From: Brugia malayi
Lineage: Eukaryota; Nematoda; Chromadorea; Rhabditida; Onchocercidae
Reading direction: 5' to 3'
DNA length: 64,000 bases
Assembly: GCF_000002995.4 (NCBI RefSeq)
Contig: NW_025062478.1
Location: forward strand, 11,280,001-11,344,000
The notes beneath the pieces were generated by a model. It made no database searches, was not told the DNA's origin, and saw only the letters and a list, made by a program, of their open reading frames with translations. Shown in pieces: positions 13,320-26,617 of the stretch (position 1 is the stretch's first letter; every line of letters begins with the position of its first letter). Position numbers and translations under genes: made by a program.

Positions 13320-13965
13320 CTATTTCGAACAAACTCGTAAGCACCTGCCACTTCTATCTCTCATATCATTCTTTACCCTACCAAATCTACATTAACTATC
13401 TCTCTATCAACTCAGAAAATCCACCGAAGCACCCAAACACCAACACAACCTCACATCACATCACACCAACCCTTCGCTTCGCCTTTCTTTCTTCCTTCGT
13501 TGGTGAAATTTGTTCAATTTTAACTGAAAAGTAGTAAACAACCATTATGCAAATTATAGGCTCATTCTTGTTAATAACATTTTGTTTGTTTGAAGTGTTT
13601 ATCGAGATTCTACGGGTTACTTTTTATTTCGCATTATCGTTTTGTTTATATGTTTATTGTGCTTATCTATTTAATACTGTTTAGTTGTTAATAGAGAACT
13701 CATTAATTGCTTCGCTTTGTTTATATGTTATGGCATCTTCATTTGAATAAGTATAGGATTAATTACTGTAATGTGCTTTGTGTTGCTAGTGAAAGGTGTT
13801 AGATAAGTTTAGAGTTGTAGTACCACTGGTGATAACTAGAATTTTTGTGCAATAAAATGCATAATGGTACCACAGTGGTGATGAAAGCTAAATTTAGCAT
13901 TGTGATATTAATGGCAGTGCTATTGATGATGAGATGGTATTGTTTTGCAGTGAATGTAAATTGTC

Positions 13966-13973
13966 GTTTTCAG
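13966..13973 (+). promoter_or_regulatory. Candidate spliced-leader acceptor of the riboflavin transporter
   Basis: CGTTTTCAG ends at 13973, 13 nt before the start codon at 13987. A strong acceptor this close to an ATG with no upstream coding exon is typical of nematode trans-splicing. It could also be the end of a 5' UTR intron. Confidence 0.4.
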
Positions 13974-13986
13974 AAGAAAAGTTATA

Positions 13987-16900
13987 ATGACGATCAAGTT
14001 ATCAACTTACATTTGCATCGTATTATTCGGCTCTACGTCATGGCTGAGTACAAATTCTGTATGGTTAGAGCTGCCGTTACTTACCGAGAAACTACCAGAA
14101 GGGTGGAGTTTGCCGTCGTATCTGACTGTTGTCGTACAGGTAATCAAATACGTAGCCATTTATCAGGCATTCAAATTGTAAAGTATATTTTATATTATAT
14201 TTTGCTGGTGCCGTATGATATCCGGCGTAGCCATTAAAATGTCCATTTTAGCGCTGTGAACCAGCTCGGATGTACGCTTGAGTCATCATTCATTCCTTAT
14301 CCAAGTTTAATTCACTATCTGTATAATACAAGAGTTCACATTTACATGTTTCTATAATAGTAAAATGAATAGAGATTGCAGAGTGAAGATAGGTTGTGGC
14401 ATTATTGATAGCAGGATTGATTATTCGGTCATTTCAATCTGTTTGATTTCTAAATATGGTTAAATAATGAAGTGGTTAAGTTAATTTAACATTGACAGTA
14501 ACTATGCTTAGATCGGATAGTTACCGAAATTATGTATGTGATAGCTGTAAATAATACGTTATGTATATTTTTTTTTTGGATCATGCTAATTTAAGCAGAC
14601 AAATGACTGTATCCGTGTGTGTCAAAAAGTTTCTGACATAAAGTAGCCTTTCTCTTTCTATTCATAAAATGCTTCTTTAACTACAAAACGACAACCTTTT
14701 TAGGGAACTTTTTAGTTAATTAAGTGTATAAGTATGGCAGCAGCAATGGGCAGGTTTTTTTTTTTTTTTAAATCCAGTCGACTAATGCTTAATAATATAT
14801 CCAAACATCATACTAATAGAGTTAAATGTTAATGAAATTAAATATGTGCATCGCCTTTATTTTCTTCAAATGTTTCAGATTGCTTCTATTGGTCCATTGA
14901 TTTACAGTATCATACGTAAATTATCAAAAGTATCTATTCCAATACCAGCTATGATCTTAACATTACTTATATTTTGCTGTTTGTGCACCGTGCTGATGGC
15001 ACTGTTTTGGTCTCAAACCATCTTCTTGTTTGGGCAAGAACGATCTGTCGTACTAATGATCCTACTTTTTGGTACATATCTTTTTTGTTAGAGTTAAGTG
15101 TGCTGTTATGTAAAGATGATTTAAATGAATTGAGATTAGTATACTGATTATTATTCTGCGATATATTATAGCCATATAACTACATGGAAAACACGCTGAT
15201 CCAGAACAGAACTTCAGCTACATAATGCATTCATTGCCTATGAAGGACATAATCTAATCCTAGCAAGTAACATAGATCATAATTTCCATTAAAGTTCCTT
15301 GAAAACATATGTGTTAAGTATCTGGTATGAATTGTATCATTTTGGAGAATATCTGGGATAGCATGAAATAGCTGATGTTGATTGTATCGCTTTTCAGGTA
15401 TGGCATTAGTTAATGCAACATCAAATGTACTTTTCATGCCATATATGGCTACGTTTCATGATTCTTACTTAACGGCATATTTTGTTGGCATGGGCTTAAG
15501 TGCTTTATTTCCGAGTATTGTTTCGATTTTGCAAGGTTCCTTTTTTCTACTTATTTTTGCTTATTAATAAAAAAGTGCAGATTATCCGAATTAAATTTGG
15601 TAGTCTATCGGTTAATATTACTATTCCTAAGTTTCATTCGGTAAATTTCCGTCTGGTTTTAGTCGTATTAAGAATAAAATGATATCCAGTAGACTAATCC
15701 TTCTTTTAAAAAAAAATTCTTTATTCTAGCTTTTTTACAGAAAGCATACATAGACGACAGTAATTAATATTTTATTCGCAGTTCTATTTATCTCTTATCT
15801 TTTAGGCAGTGGTAATAATTGCGTTGTTGTAAATGGAACGTCGATACAAACCAGTGGTATTTTACAATTTGGCGTTAAAGAATTTAATTTCATAATGCTT
15901 AGTTGGATGCTTCTTGCTACCGTTGCATTTGTTTGCTTAATTTTTCTTAAAAATGCTAAAATTGCCGGAAAAAAAGAACCTTCAACGGACCAGTCACCTA
16001 AGAAATTATCTCCGTCAGTTGATGAACCTGGCTCACCTAGCAGTAGAGAATTTAACCCTTTGAATGTTAGCTTGCTTTTTTGTTTATTTTTTGTATTGTT
16101 GAGATAGTTTTTGTAACACTATTACATCTGGCAATAGCAGTAAAAATGAACTTTCAGAAAGAAAAATTCCTATGTCTAGCCATTAATCTTAACTTGTTAA
16201 CCAATCCACGGGTCCCAACTTGTTGTTTATTGAGTAGTTTTTTAGAAATACATCCCATTGCTTCTGACACTAATTATCACTGCCACTCTCATGCCACCGT
16301 GAAATGATCAAGTTGGATTCGGAATTCCATTTGGGTATAAAGAGTATATTTAGCAATGATAGCCCATAGAGTTATGCAGTCAATCATGTTTTCTCTTATA
16401 TTTTTTTCCAGCAGTGTGCGGAAACGTATGGCGCTGAAAATAGATCACGTACTAATAACTTACGATTCATGTTATTATTATTTTTGATAGCATCCATAAG
16501 CGCTCAAATGAATGGAATCGTCCCGAGTGTTCAAAGTTACGCATCATTGCCTTTCTCTCAGGTTCTGTTTTGTGAAACTTTCGAATTCGATAATTTTCAA
16601 ACTGAATTGTTTTTTATATTCCTTCTTCATTTATAGAACTGGATATCTTTATTCTGTTAAACTTCATTAGTCTCTGAACTGAATACCAGTACCATCATGG
16701 TTAATTTATTGCTCTGACGCTTACATGCTTGTATCATCATAGCAATTTGCCAGGTGTGTCCGTCTGTTTGCTAGATTTACCATAGATCTGTTTCCTCATA
16801 TTTTTCAATCCTGACAATACTTACACGGTTTTGCATATATCGATGCTTTATTCACTATCGATTTTGTTTATTCTTTATTCTAGCTTTTTTTTTTTTTTGC

Positions 16901-17966
16901 AGAAAACATACCATCTTGGTTTAACATTATCGAATATCGTTTCACCAATTGTTTGCTTTTTACCCCTTTTTGTGAAAATTAATGGTTTACCTGTGTTGGT
17001 GTCATTAACGATGGTATCAACAGTGCTAACCGGATTGATTATCGCTTTTGCAGCTATGAGTCCGACACCCATCTTGCAATTTTCTGCATGGGGATCTGTT
17101 CTCATTGTATGTTAATTTTTATGATTAAACCTGGATTTTCCCTCATTTCATTTTGAGGGATTTATCTTTTTATATCTCAGTGAACCGTCAAAATTTAGAA
17201 ATTTAACTTTTAAACAATTTTTTTACATACATATCAGTATTATTTGTTGTTATTTCTTATCAATTTGCCTTACATTTTATTACGTTTTGATGAGTAGATT
17301 AAAAAACTGGAAAAATTTTTTTGTGATTTAACATCGTTGAGATAAGCAAATAAATACTGAAAAAAGGTTTAAATAAATTTTTATTTATTTTAATTTTAGA
17401 TAATTGTGGTGGTTTGCTCTGTAGCATTGAATTCATTCCTTCGAACAGTTCTAGCAACTGTATTGGGTAATGACACAAATGATAGGGAAATGAGGCTTTT
17501 CTGGGGTGGATTATTTATACAGGTTGGTATTTTTTGAGATTTTAGACTCCAAAAGTTTAATTTTGCAGAAAATTCAGCTTTTTGACAAGTTTTCTGAAAT
17601 TTAAACGGTTAATGATATGCTTTCCTAAGTTTCTTTGTTGCAAGAATAAGTATCTTTTTTAGACTTCGAATCCATTGTCGGTTCTTTTTAACTTTTCAAC
17701 TTCAAATCTATTGTCGTGACGTTGAATATTTGAATATTTAAGCTAGTGGCAAGGATATGAAAAACATACAGAAATTGAATAGAGTAAAATTTGAAAGATG
17801 AGAAGAGATGAGAGAACATTTTATCTTATATTGCAGTGTACTTCATTTATTTGACTTTTGTTCTCTTAAATTTTTTTTCCAGGTTGGATCTCTTCTGGGT
17901 TCAATTGCAATGTTTCCATTAATCAATATCCTTCACTTGTTTATTCCTGCACCACCATGTCAATAG
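13987..17966 (+). CDS. rft: Riboflavin transporter (RFT/RFVT, SLC52 family)
   Basis: Plasma-membrane vitamin B2 transporter. Eight exons: 13987-14139, 14879-15071, 15398-15535, 15806-16065, 16412-16561, 16903-17106, 17400-17522 and 17883-17966. They total 1305 nt, 434 residues, close to C. elegans RFT proteins. Family motifs in order: SVWLELPLL and [16 protein letters not shown] in the first helix region, [31 protein letters not shown], a long hydrophilic central loop ([12 protein letters not shown]), then [17 protein letters not shown] and, near the end, [14 protein letters not shown]. Several hydrophobic helices fit the 11-TM fold. The loop after residue 210 is serine- and lysine-rich, as in the family. 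Exon 5 has a tandem AGCAG acceptor that could add or drop one glutamine. The isoform (C. elegans rft-1 or rft-2) cannot be assigned by eye. Confidence 0.93.
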
Positions 17967-19541
17967 TACATGTATTTACCTGTTAGATTTTTTATTTCCA
18001 TCCATTTTTTGAAAACTTTATATCAGCAATTGTCAAACTATTGTTTTGGAAACCGAATCAGTTCCTTGCAAAGTTATACAATTTTCATTCCCTATTCATC
18101 ATGTTTGATTAATGAAAGCGATTGCAAAACGTAGTGTTTGAAATATAAAGAAGTTTTTGTGAATATCGTTAGCCTACTCAGATGGCTATGTTAGCTTAAT
18201 GGATAAAAAGATTATTCCTAACAGGAATGATCATAGAATCAAACATTGATTTAGTATACTATTTCTAAGTTAATAAATCATTCTTAAATGTTTATGTCCT
18301 TATATTTCACTTAGTATTAATTGATCTTTCATGTTGTTCTTTCCAAAATTTTCTCTCTGTCTTTTTTGTTGTTTCTTTCCAGAACTAACTTTTCTTGCAC
18401 TTGAAGAGAATGTGAAACTTAGGTCTCCGTCATATATAAATAATCGTTGTCACATTCAACTGTTCCATAATTCAAAGTAACCTGTGTAAGGCGAAACTCA
18501 CTGCAGTCATTGAAAGTAATTTCAAAAAGGTCTCACTGAAATGAATTCCAGAAAAAGTTATGTTAATAAGTTTGCTGTTATTTTGCTAACTGTTTATTTT
18601 ACACTTTTTTTTGCTTGATTGTTATTTGTTTTAGTATTCATTTTGTTATGTTTTCTTTCAAATACTTCATTTACCAATACTTCATTGTAAATCTCGATTA
18701 ATCCTTCAAAGTTACATTGGTAGTTTCTCATTGCTATATTTGAAACTAAAGCCGGTCGCTATTAAGATGACAAAAGTTTCCAAATTCAAAAGAGAGATGA
18801 AAGTTCTGATTATGCGAGTTCATATGTCTATGATTAATATTTTAGTTATTTATATCTGTAATCAAAATGTATTTTGTTTCGGATGCACGGCAAATAGTCA
18901 TCTTAGTCAGGTGGGAATATTTAAGATATTTGCAGTAAAATCTGTAAATAAAAATAGCGAAACATTCCTTCATTTCTATTGCATTACTTTTGTGATTAAA
19001 AAAAAAAAAAAAAAAAAAAACGGGAAAAGTAGATGCTTTAATCAGTAATTTCTTAAAAATTATCATATGATAAGGTTAAAAGTAATAGTATTGTCGGAAG
19101 ATTATAAAAGAATTTTATTCCTGCAAAATGTGTCATTTCCAAATTATTTGACAATGTGAGTTGTGCTGTTTCTTTAAAGATGAAAAAGGGGAGCGAATTG
19201 TAAAATACTTTTATTGTAAGACTGTTTTGTTAGAAAAAAAGAGAAACACATCTTTTTATGTATTTTCTTAGCTTGTAAAATTTTAAACTTTTAAAATATT
19301 TTTTTATGGGTTTTTTCGTACATATATGTGTGTGTACATGGTGTAAAGTAAAGTTTAATTAATTGTATAGCAGTGTTACTTCTGAAATTAGTAAATATTT
19401 TTGGATAAGTTAATTAATTGACTTATAAGGAACGAATTTCAATACTATTTTACATAATAAAGCATTCGTTGACTTAGAAAGATAAATTATTTTTGTCTGT
19501 CCTTCATTCCATCCATCCATCCGATTGTTGTATTTGTTAAG
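17967..19541. other. Intergenic stretch after the riboflavin transporter
   Basis: This holds a 3' UTR with a candidate AATAAA at 18272-18277, an A run at 18999-19020, and no recognisable gene. The open frame at 18731-19048 runs into that A run and looks fortuitous. The missing first exon of the REEP-adenylate kinase gene may lie here: an ATG at 19067 followed by ATAAG and a GTTAAA donor would join in phase to an exon starting at 19542. That model is speculative. Confidence 0.5.
18272..18277 (+). terminator. Candidate poly(A) signal of the riboflavin transporter
   Basis: AATAAA lies 305 bp after the riboflavin transporter stop codon. This rests on motif and position only. Confidence 0.3.
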
Positions 19542-22500
19542 GCTGTTGAATGGATCAAAAGTTAAGAAAGATACTACAGTAAATACATTGAACGATGTTC
19601 AATCAATCTTCTCGCAAACATTGCATAATTTACCGCCACAAACAGAAAAGTGTGTTAATGTATTAGAAAGGAATATTGGTATCACTCGAGAAAATGTTAA
19701 TCTTTTCTGAAATTTGCTAATGCAACGAGATTCATTCTCGTCTTTCTGTTTCAACCACTTATTAATTAGCCAACGAAGCTAATGCTAACATGAACTGAAG
19801 AATTATATACCAATATAATATTATAAATTCATTTAATAGTATATTTCCATCAATAGAATCATAATAAAACTGTACTGAATATATAAGCTTCAGGTGATGA
19901 TTAGAATAAATGTAAACAAAAGAAATGACAAGAGAAAGTTTTGTTTCATTCCTTAATCATTTCATACTAAGTAAATGAGTTAGTTGTCAAAGTAAAAACT
20001 TATTTGAGACATTCTTGTTCACAATTATAATAGTTTGCTTATGGAATTTTGGTTTTCTAATAGTTTGCTTATGGAATAATAGTACTGACGGCACTGTATT
20101 TGATGTTTGGATCAGAAGGTCATTTCGTTTGCGACCTTATTTGCTTTATTTATCCAGCCTACAAAAGTCTTCGTGTATGTTTCCTACAAACTGATCCAAA
20201 TGTTTTGAATTTTTTGAGCGAAAAAGAAAAGTTTTTCATAAATTAATGGATTATTTTTTTTTTTTTTTTATCGAGACAAATACTTCGAGACTTGTTGATT
20301 TCGTTATTTTCGGTTTTCTCATATAAGAAAGTGTTTTTGAAATTTAATGCAATTTTTAGAAAATAGATGAACAATCAACAAAACATGCCTTAAAATGGCT
20401 ATTGTATTGGACAATATTTGGCACATTTACACTGATTGATCAATTTGCTGATGCTATCAATCGAATTATACCAATTTACTGGCTTGTTAAGGTATTTTCA
20501 GACTTAAATCTGAAATTTAATTGAATTGGAAATAAGGTTTACTTAATAGAATAAGAAAGAAAAAGTCGAAATTGCAGAAAATAATCGTTATTTTGGTATA
20601 ATTTTAAGCCTTTTTATTTCAAATAATTTTTAATTAGAAATTATTTTTTTTTTTTTTTTGGATCCATGCTATCTCTTTTTTTATGTAATTTTTCTGACTT
20701 TACCTAATCATAAGGTAGCCAATTTCGAGACCCTTTGATAGTAGAAAACATTCATCAACATTAATTTTTTTTTTTTCCTTTTCCAGTTTTTTTTTTAAAT
20801 AATTTAATAAAAGAATTTGAAAATATGTATTCAAGTTGATAATTGGAATATTTCTGGAGCATTAAGTTGCAAATTTTATTTAATGAATGCAAATGTATTT
20901 TACTTTATTTCAATTAAAGTAATCGTTATGTTGTCATTTGAAAAAATTTATTCATATTGTAATAGAATTTAATTATAAAATGTACGTTTTCGAATGTATT
21001 TGAATATATTTAACTGTAGTGTACATTCTGTGTGTATTTGTTTCTACCTCAAACTGATGGAGCAAATCGTTTCCGCGATACTATTTTAGCACCAATTTTT
21101 CTATTAATACATTATAAACCTCGAGAAATTGTCTCACTGTAAGTTGCATTTTATTTTATTTTATTTTTTATTTTTTTTGAATATTCCTCTTGCAATTTAT
21201 TTAAATTTTCAAGTATTACTGACATATTTCTTCATTCTCGACGTTTCCCTTAAAATTTTAGTTGTAAAATAGAAGTTAGAGAGATGAATATAGAGAAACT
21301 TTTTTTTTTTTTTTTTCCTTTCAATGTTTTATGTTTTAGATTTGAATTACAAATAAATCGATCAAATGTGGGAATACCCACCAAGGCAGTAGATTCGTCA
21401 ACATCACCCATTCAGGCCAGTATTGCGAAGAAAGTAGATGTCGTCCGGAAAGCGCAAATTCCAATAATCTTCGTCATTGGTATATAATGAAAAAGTCTTA
21501 TCAAAATTTCAAAAAAAACTTTTTATAGCAATTTTTATTTCATTTCTAAGAATAATATAATATTCAGTAAGTGAAATGCAAAGCTTAACAAAACTTTGTT
21601 CAGATTATCCCAATTAAGATTATCTTTCTCATGAAATAGGCGCACCTGGTGCCGGAAAAGGAACGCAATGTGCTAAAATGGTTGAAAAATACGGTTTAAC
21701 GCATCTCAGTACCGGTGATCTTTTACGGAACGAAGTGGAATCGTGTGGTGCAAGAGCCGATTCATTGAAAAAAATGATGCAAAATGGGGAACTTGTTCCA
21801 GCGGTAATTAATTATTATGATTTATAACATGTTTTTTAGATATACAAGATATCATCTCTTTTTTTTTATATCTCTCTCTATCTGTTTGTCTCTCTTTCTA
21901 TGAAAGATTGGGATAAGAATGTGAATTAAAAGTAATAAATAACTCATAATAAGAGTAATAAAAGAAGAGATAATAGCAATATTGAAAAATATGAATTTAA
22001 TACCAACATGGGATCTTTTATTGATATAACTTTACTTCAATGCAAAAATACTTCTTAATTTTCATTTCTAATGGATATTAAATCATTTAAATATTAACTT
22101 TTAGAGAATTGTGCTAGATTTACTGAAGGAAGCCATGTCACGAGCAACGATAAATGGCAGTCGAGGTTTTTTAATTGATGGTTATCCACGTGAAATTATT
22201 CAGGGAGAACAATTCGAACATGAAGTCAGCTAATTTTTATATTCAGCAAATTAGTATTTGATTATTTCAATATTCAGGAAAAAAAAAGTAAATGAAAGCT
22301 GTGAATTTAGATTTTTTGAAGAACTCAACATGCTGCTTAATTTATAGGTTCAATCACCTGATCTTGTCATCTATTTCAAAGCTGATAAGAAAGTACTCTA
22401 TGAACGCTGTATGAATCGACAAAAAATAAGGTTCCATTATAATAGCCAAATTTGCGATGTTTATAAGTTTAATTATCATCATCATATAAGAAATAAAATA

Positions 22501-23258
22501 TTTAGTGAATTATTGGTGGAACTTTTCGGATTCTTTATTAGGATATCTCAAATTAAAATTTTATAGTGGCCGATTTGATGACAGCTCTGAAACAATCCAA
22601 AAACGATTGAAAACATATGAAATTGCTAGTACCCCGGTAGTTGATTACTATAACCAAAAAGGAAAGCTTCTACAGGTGAAATATCAATTTCATGAGTGCT
22701 AATTGAAAATACAAGGAATAAAACTGAAATAAAGGACTCATTAAATATTATATAGATTTTAATAGGAAATATTTTAACATTAAATGATTTCCCGGCTGAT
22801 TTCTTCACTAATTTACTTCCTGCAATTAATTTATTTCAGTTTTTTTTTTTTTTTTTTTTTTAAAGCTGAAACCATTCCACTAGAATTTTTGTTAAGATAA
22901 TATTATTGTGAGTAGAAATTCAAAATTTAATCACACCGTAAACGTAAGTAATTAAATATGAAATAAAAAAAGAAAGATAAATGTTCTAAAAACTTTCGAA
23001 CTTATGCTTCTGTACATTGTAGACATTCTTGAAACTTTTTGAAGCTATATAGTACCGTGAAACTTCATAACTTTATCAATTACTGATAAAAAAAGAAGAG
23101 TTGATATAATTATGCAATACCATAAAAGATTATTTTGTTTGAAATTCGGAATATAAAACTGTAATAAATTGCAGATAACATCAGAAGGAACAGTGCAAGA
23201 TGTATTCGCGATTGTTGAAACTCATTTGGACAAAGTAATATCTAAATTTCGCAGCTAA
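19542..23258 (+). CDS. REEP5/TB2-DP1 (HVA22) domain fused to AK1-type adenylate kinase; 5' end incomplete
   Basis: Predicted ER-membrane hairpin protein carrying a cytosolic kinase (ATP + AMP to 2 ADP, or UMP/CMP as acceptor). Exons: about 19542-19695, 20064-20174, 20360-20491, 21020-21138, 21340-21479, 21640-21803, 22105-22224, 22348-22430, 22567-22675 and 23175-23258; every junction is in phase, giving about 405 residues. Residues 1-171 resemble REEP5: [56 protein letters not shown], then [13 protein letters not shown] polar linker spans about 172-205. The kinase has the P-loop [28 protein letters not shown], a short LID with SGRFDD, and QKRLKTYE, so the expected catalytic arginines are present. 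The exon ending at 21138 (CT) and that starting at 21340 (A) share one codon across the domain boundary. No in-frame ATG exists in the first exon; the frame is open only back to 19486. Confidence 0.85.
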
Positions 23259-25321
23259 TAAACAAATGTTCTGATGACAATGAGATTTTAATAATGGAGT
23301 AGTTACTTTATGATCGTTTCTTAATTGTCATACATAGCACTGTCCAGAGAAAATAATTATTTTGTCATGATAAATCGTTGAATAACAATTGATGAAGAAT
23401 GAGAAAGGAAAAAATGCTGCGAATCTCTAAGTAATGTCCACTAAGATAACTGGTCATTGGTTATTATACTCCTGTTGATATCACCGTAGACTTTCTAACT
23501 TGTTATGTGAAATCATTTTATATATGAAATGACAAAATGAATTTAAATTTGAGTAAGAATTTGTAAATTGAGTCTAAATATTATGAATCCTTTGAGGACC
23601 ACTTCGAGTCGTCTCAGCTTTAGTGTCACTCATCCCCGTATCTTTATGCATGTTTAGTCCTCCACCCTCCCATAGTTACCCGTTCTCCAGGCAACAGCTG
23701 CCCAAGCGAAAACTCACTTTGGAGTCAGAAATAGTTGGTAGGTAGCTCGTACCTGAAATAATACCTGGAAAGCGATTGGAATTACTAGCTAGTTGGCTGC
23801 AGCACAATTAGCAGCGACAGGAAATGATATTATTGAGGACAGGTAATTTGGCCTAATTAACAATAATTAATTAACTCTTCTCCCTTCTTGCGCTTTATCT
23901 TCTTTTTTCCCTTTCTTTTCCCTTTTTTCTCTTTTGTTTTTTTAGTTTCCTTCTGTCTTTCTTGTTTCTCTTAACCTTTAACCTTTCATTTTTTCGTCCT
24001 CCAACATTTCTTCTTGTGGTGTGTTGTTGACAGTTGCTTAATGTTTAATGTCTGCGAATGAACGCTTACTATTATTGTCATCAATTTGGGTAGTTTTAAA
24101 TTTCTCCCTTACCCTTCATGGGTAAATATTTACCTATAATTCTTAATAAGCAGCCCAGCTACAACTTATATCCCATTTCAGCGGTCATACACTTTGAATT
24201 CCTATTTGTCTTCGCTTCTTTACTGTACCTTCTTTGCTTTCTACTTCTTACATCACATTTCACATCTTTTTAGTCATTTGACCTTTAACCTCTTCCACTT
24301 TTCTCCTTCCCTGAATACCTAAGTAAGTAAGTAGTAGGAAAGCACTGAATAAGTAATGATGAAAGAGAGATCTGCAAGGGAAAAAACCTCTTATTTCCAA
24401 ACAACTATTTAAATCTCGAAAGTACGGAACGCCAATTTTCATAACAGGCCATTCCGGTGGTATGTCACTCGGTATATTACGAGTGTCGAACGTACGTCAT
24501 GTCTTCCTCATTAGTCAAGTGTTTCTCACGTACGATCACGTGCTGTTAGTGTTTGTTCTTTGTATTTGGTAAAGTTCTTGGTGGGAAAGTGGTTCATGAC
24601 GTATACTTTATGCTAGGATGTTAAAGCGAATGTCTTTCTTTTACGTTTGAAAATATATCAGTTAGAGACCGAAAGTAATGAAACAATTGTAATGATGCTA
24701 TAGTAAGTAAAGATTGCATTAACAATGGTCGAGAATTCTTGCAGTTTGTATTTCTTAAACAGTAGCTAGCATGTTAGCATGTTTTACAACGGAAAAAATA
24801 GCAAATCCGATATATGATTAAGAATTACTTCGATTTTTTTGCCGAAATAAATAAATTTTCCAAGATAATGAGAAAAAATAGTGCTAAATCCTTTCAGCTT
24901 AAAAGATTTTTTTCTTTATTTTTCTTTAAGATCGGTCAGGAAATAACATAGTGTAACATATACAGTTAAGTATAGAGATGATACTAACCAAAATATAAAT
25001 AAAATAATGCGGTGCACTTTATTTATTATATCCTATTTTCTCACCAGACGAAATATGATGCCAAGATCTTGTGTGAAATTATTTAGCTACTGAAAAGAAC
25101 TGGAAAATAAACTAGTTACTGTTACTGTTCGGATGTTTGAAATATTTTTCTCTGCATACCGTGACATTATCTATAGTGTCGTAACTTTATTGAGTTCAGT
25201 TGGACAGTACTGTTTTTAATTGTAATGGCTAAAGTTATTTCAGCTTTGCAGGTTTTCGTGAAGTATTTATGATTCTTTTTTTATTTTAATGATTACATCG
25301 TTTCATTTAAGCTGGGAAAAA
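23259..25321. other. Intergenic stretch before ATP synthase subunit e
   Basis: AT-rich flank with a somewhat GC-richer patch around 23590-23830 and a C/T-rich stretch around 23878-24010. AATAAA overlaps the preceding stop codon (23257-23262). No gene is seen; the minus-strand frame at 24260-24442 has no support. Confidence 0.6.
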
Positions 25322-26168
25322 ATGAGTTCTCAGCCGGATCCGACCAAAATTATATTACCGTCGCCAATTCGTGTATCACCTCTGTTGCGGTTTATGCGTT
25401 ATTCCTTCCTTGGTAATTTTACAAATTCACAAGAAATTAGTATTTTTGTTTATGCTTTTATAATTTTAGATTTTGAAATTAATTATATGGACAGAAAATG
25501 AGTTACGGTATTGTCGTCTAAATCAACGGATAAACATTGTCTGGTAGTTTTAATTAGAAAGTCTTTAAGGAGCTATTGTCTCGTTGCTCAGCTAGCAAAC
25601 TCAAGTAAAGTGTGAGTTAACTAATTCCAAGATAATTTAAGGATTAGGTGTTGTTTGGGGATATTTTCGCTATCAAATGATTTGCGAGAAACATGCAATT
25701 GTGCGACAAAAAGAACATGAGAAGAAGCTTGAAGAGGCAGAGAAAGAACGAATTCTTCGTAAACAACAGGGAGATAAGAGCCTCTACGACATTTATTTGG
25801 TAGGCTGCTAAGATTGTTACGATTTCTTATGTAGTCCTGTTTTAGTTATATAAGATGCAGAAATATCTTCTACATGAAGGGGAAAGAGGGATTCTTATTA
25901 AAAATTGTAGATTTGATTTCTAAATCCACGCGCTGATAAATTTCTTCTATTTGCTAGTGTGATGGGAATAGCTTTCATAAAATTTGAAATCATCTACAAA
26001 CACGTAAACATGTATTTCTGAGAAGTCGAAAAATATTTTGTAGTTTTTGCATTATTGTAGTTTTATATTACTTTTTTGCAGGTAAACTGCACATATTTCT
26101 ATTTTTAGAACATCCTGGAAACCGATCTTGATGAAGGTGGATCGCTTTTTGGTAGCGTTCGAGAATAA
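25322..26168 (+). CDS. atp5me: Mitochondrial ATP synthase subunit e (ATP5ME-like)
   Basis: Small subunit of the mitochondrial F1Fo ATP synthase membrane sector, involved in dimer formation and crista shape. Exons 25322-25412, 25642-25799 and 26109-26168 total 309 nt, 102 residues, longer than the roughly 70-residue mammalian protein. The family start is clear: IRVSPLLRFMRYSFLG, then GVVWGYFRYQM as the single membrane segment, which carries a GxxxG-like glycine spacing. A charged helix follows (RQKEHEKKLEEAEKERIL). The extra length is an acidic C-terminal tail (DLDEGGSLFG). An in-frame ATG at 25289 exists, but 25322 sits 12 nt after a TTTAAG acceptor and matches the family start better. The gene converges with PGAP2, and tRNA-Leu lies between them. 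Confidence 0.85.
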
Positions 26169-26617
26169 CGAAAAGGAAATCGTCTACGCAATTTCTATGC
26201 AGTTTGTTAGAAGGAAAATATATAGTGCTAGGTATGATAATATAAAGCTCTCAGTTGATCTGACATTTCTATTTTGTGTTACTAATGTAATATATAAATA
26301 AACTTTATGATATTAGTACATAAAAGTAAGCTGCGTACTTCCAAAAGAATATCACTTTATGATATATATGGGTTCGAAACAGTTTAACAAATCACCAGTG
26401 TATGAGTATCACAGGAGTTTAATAACTCTGTGAGCTTAATGAGATTCTTGGTGTGACGTCTAGCATAGAAAGTATGATGCAGAAATGTGTTATTGCAACA
26501 TAAAGTGTTTATTTGGTACTGTCACTATTTCAAATAACAAAATTGCCTGAATAGTCGGAGACATCTAAAAAGGTAAGAGGTCATAAATTCTGACGGATTT
26601 GATTCAATGCGTTGGGA
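26169..26617. other. 3' flank of ATP synthase subunit e up to the tRNA gene
   Basis: This carries a candidate AATAAA at 26297-26302, 129 bp after the stop codon. Nothing else was recognised. Confidence 0.5.

Larger units (their letters stand above)
12743..13986. other. Intergenic region between divergent NYN and riboflavin transporter genes
   Basis: This shared upstream region of two divergent genes holds a 48-bp tandem repeat (13059-13319), a C/T-rich strand-asymmetric stretch (about 13331-13500) and a candidate trans-splice acceptor ending at 13973. I see no other gene. Confidence 0.6.

Noticed and set aside
18731..19048. 105-codon plus-strand frame with a polylysine end
   Set aside because: The lysines come from an A run and the rest has no family resemblance; it is in the flank of the riboflavin transporter.
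23675..23695. GTTACC and GGCAAC half-sites resembling an X-box
   Set aside because: The half-sites are nine bases apart instead of two, so the spacing is wrong for an RFX site.
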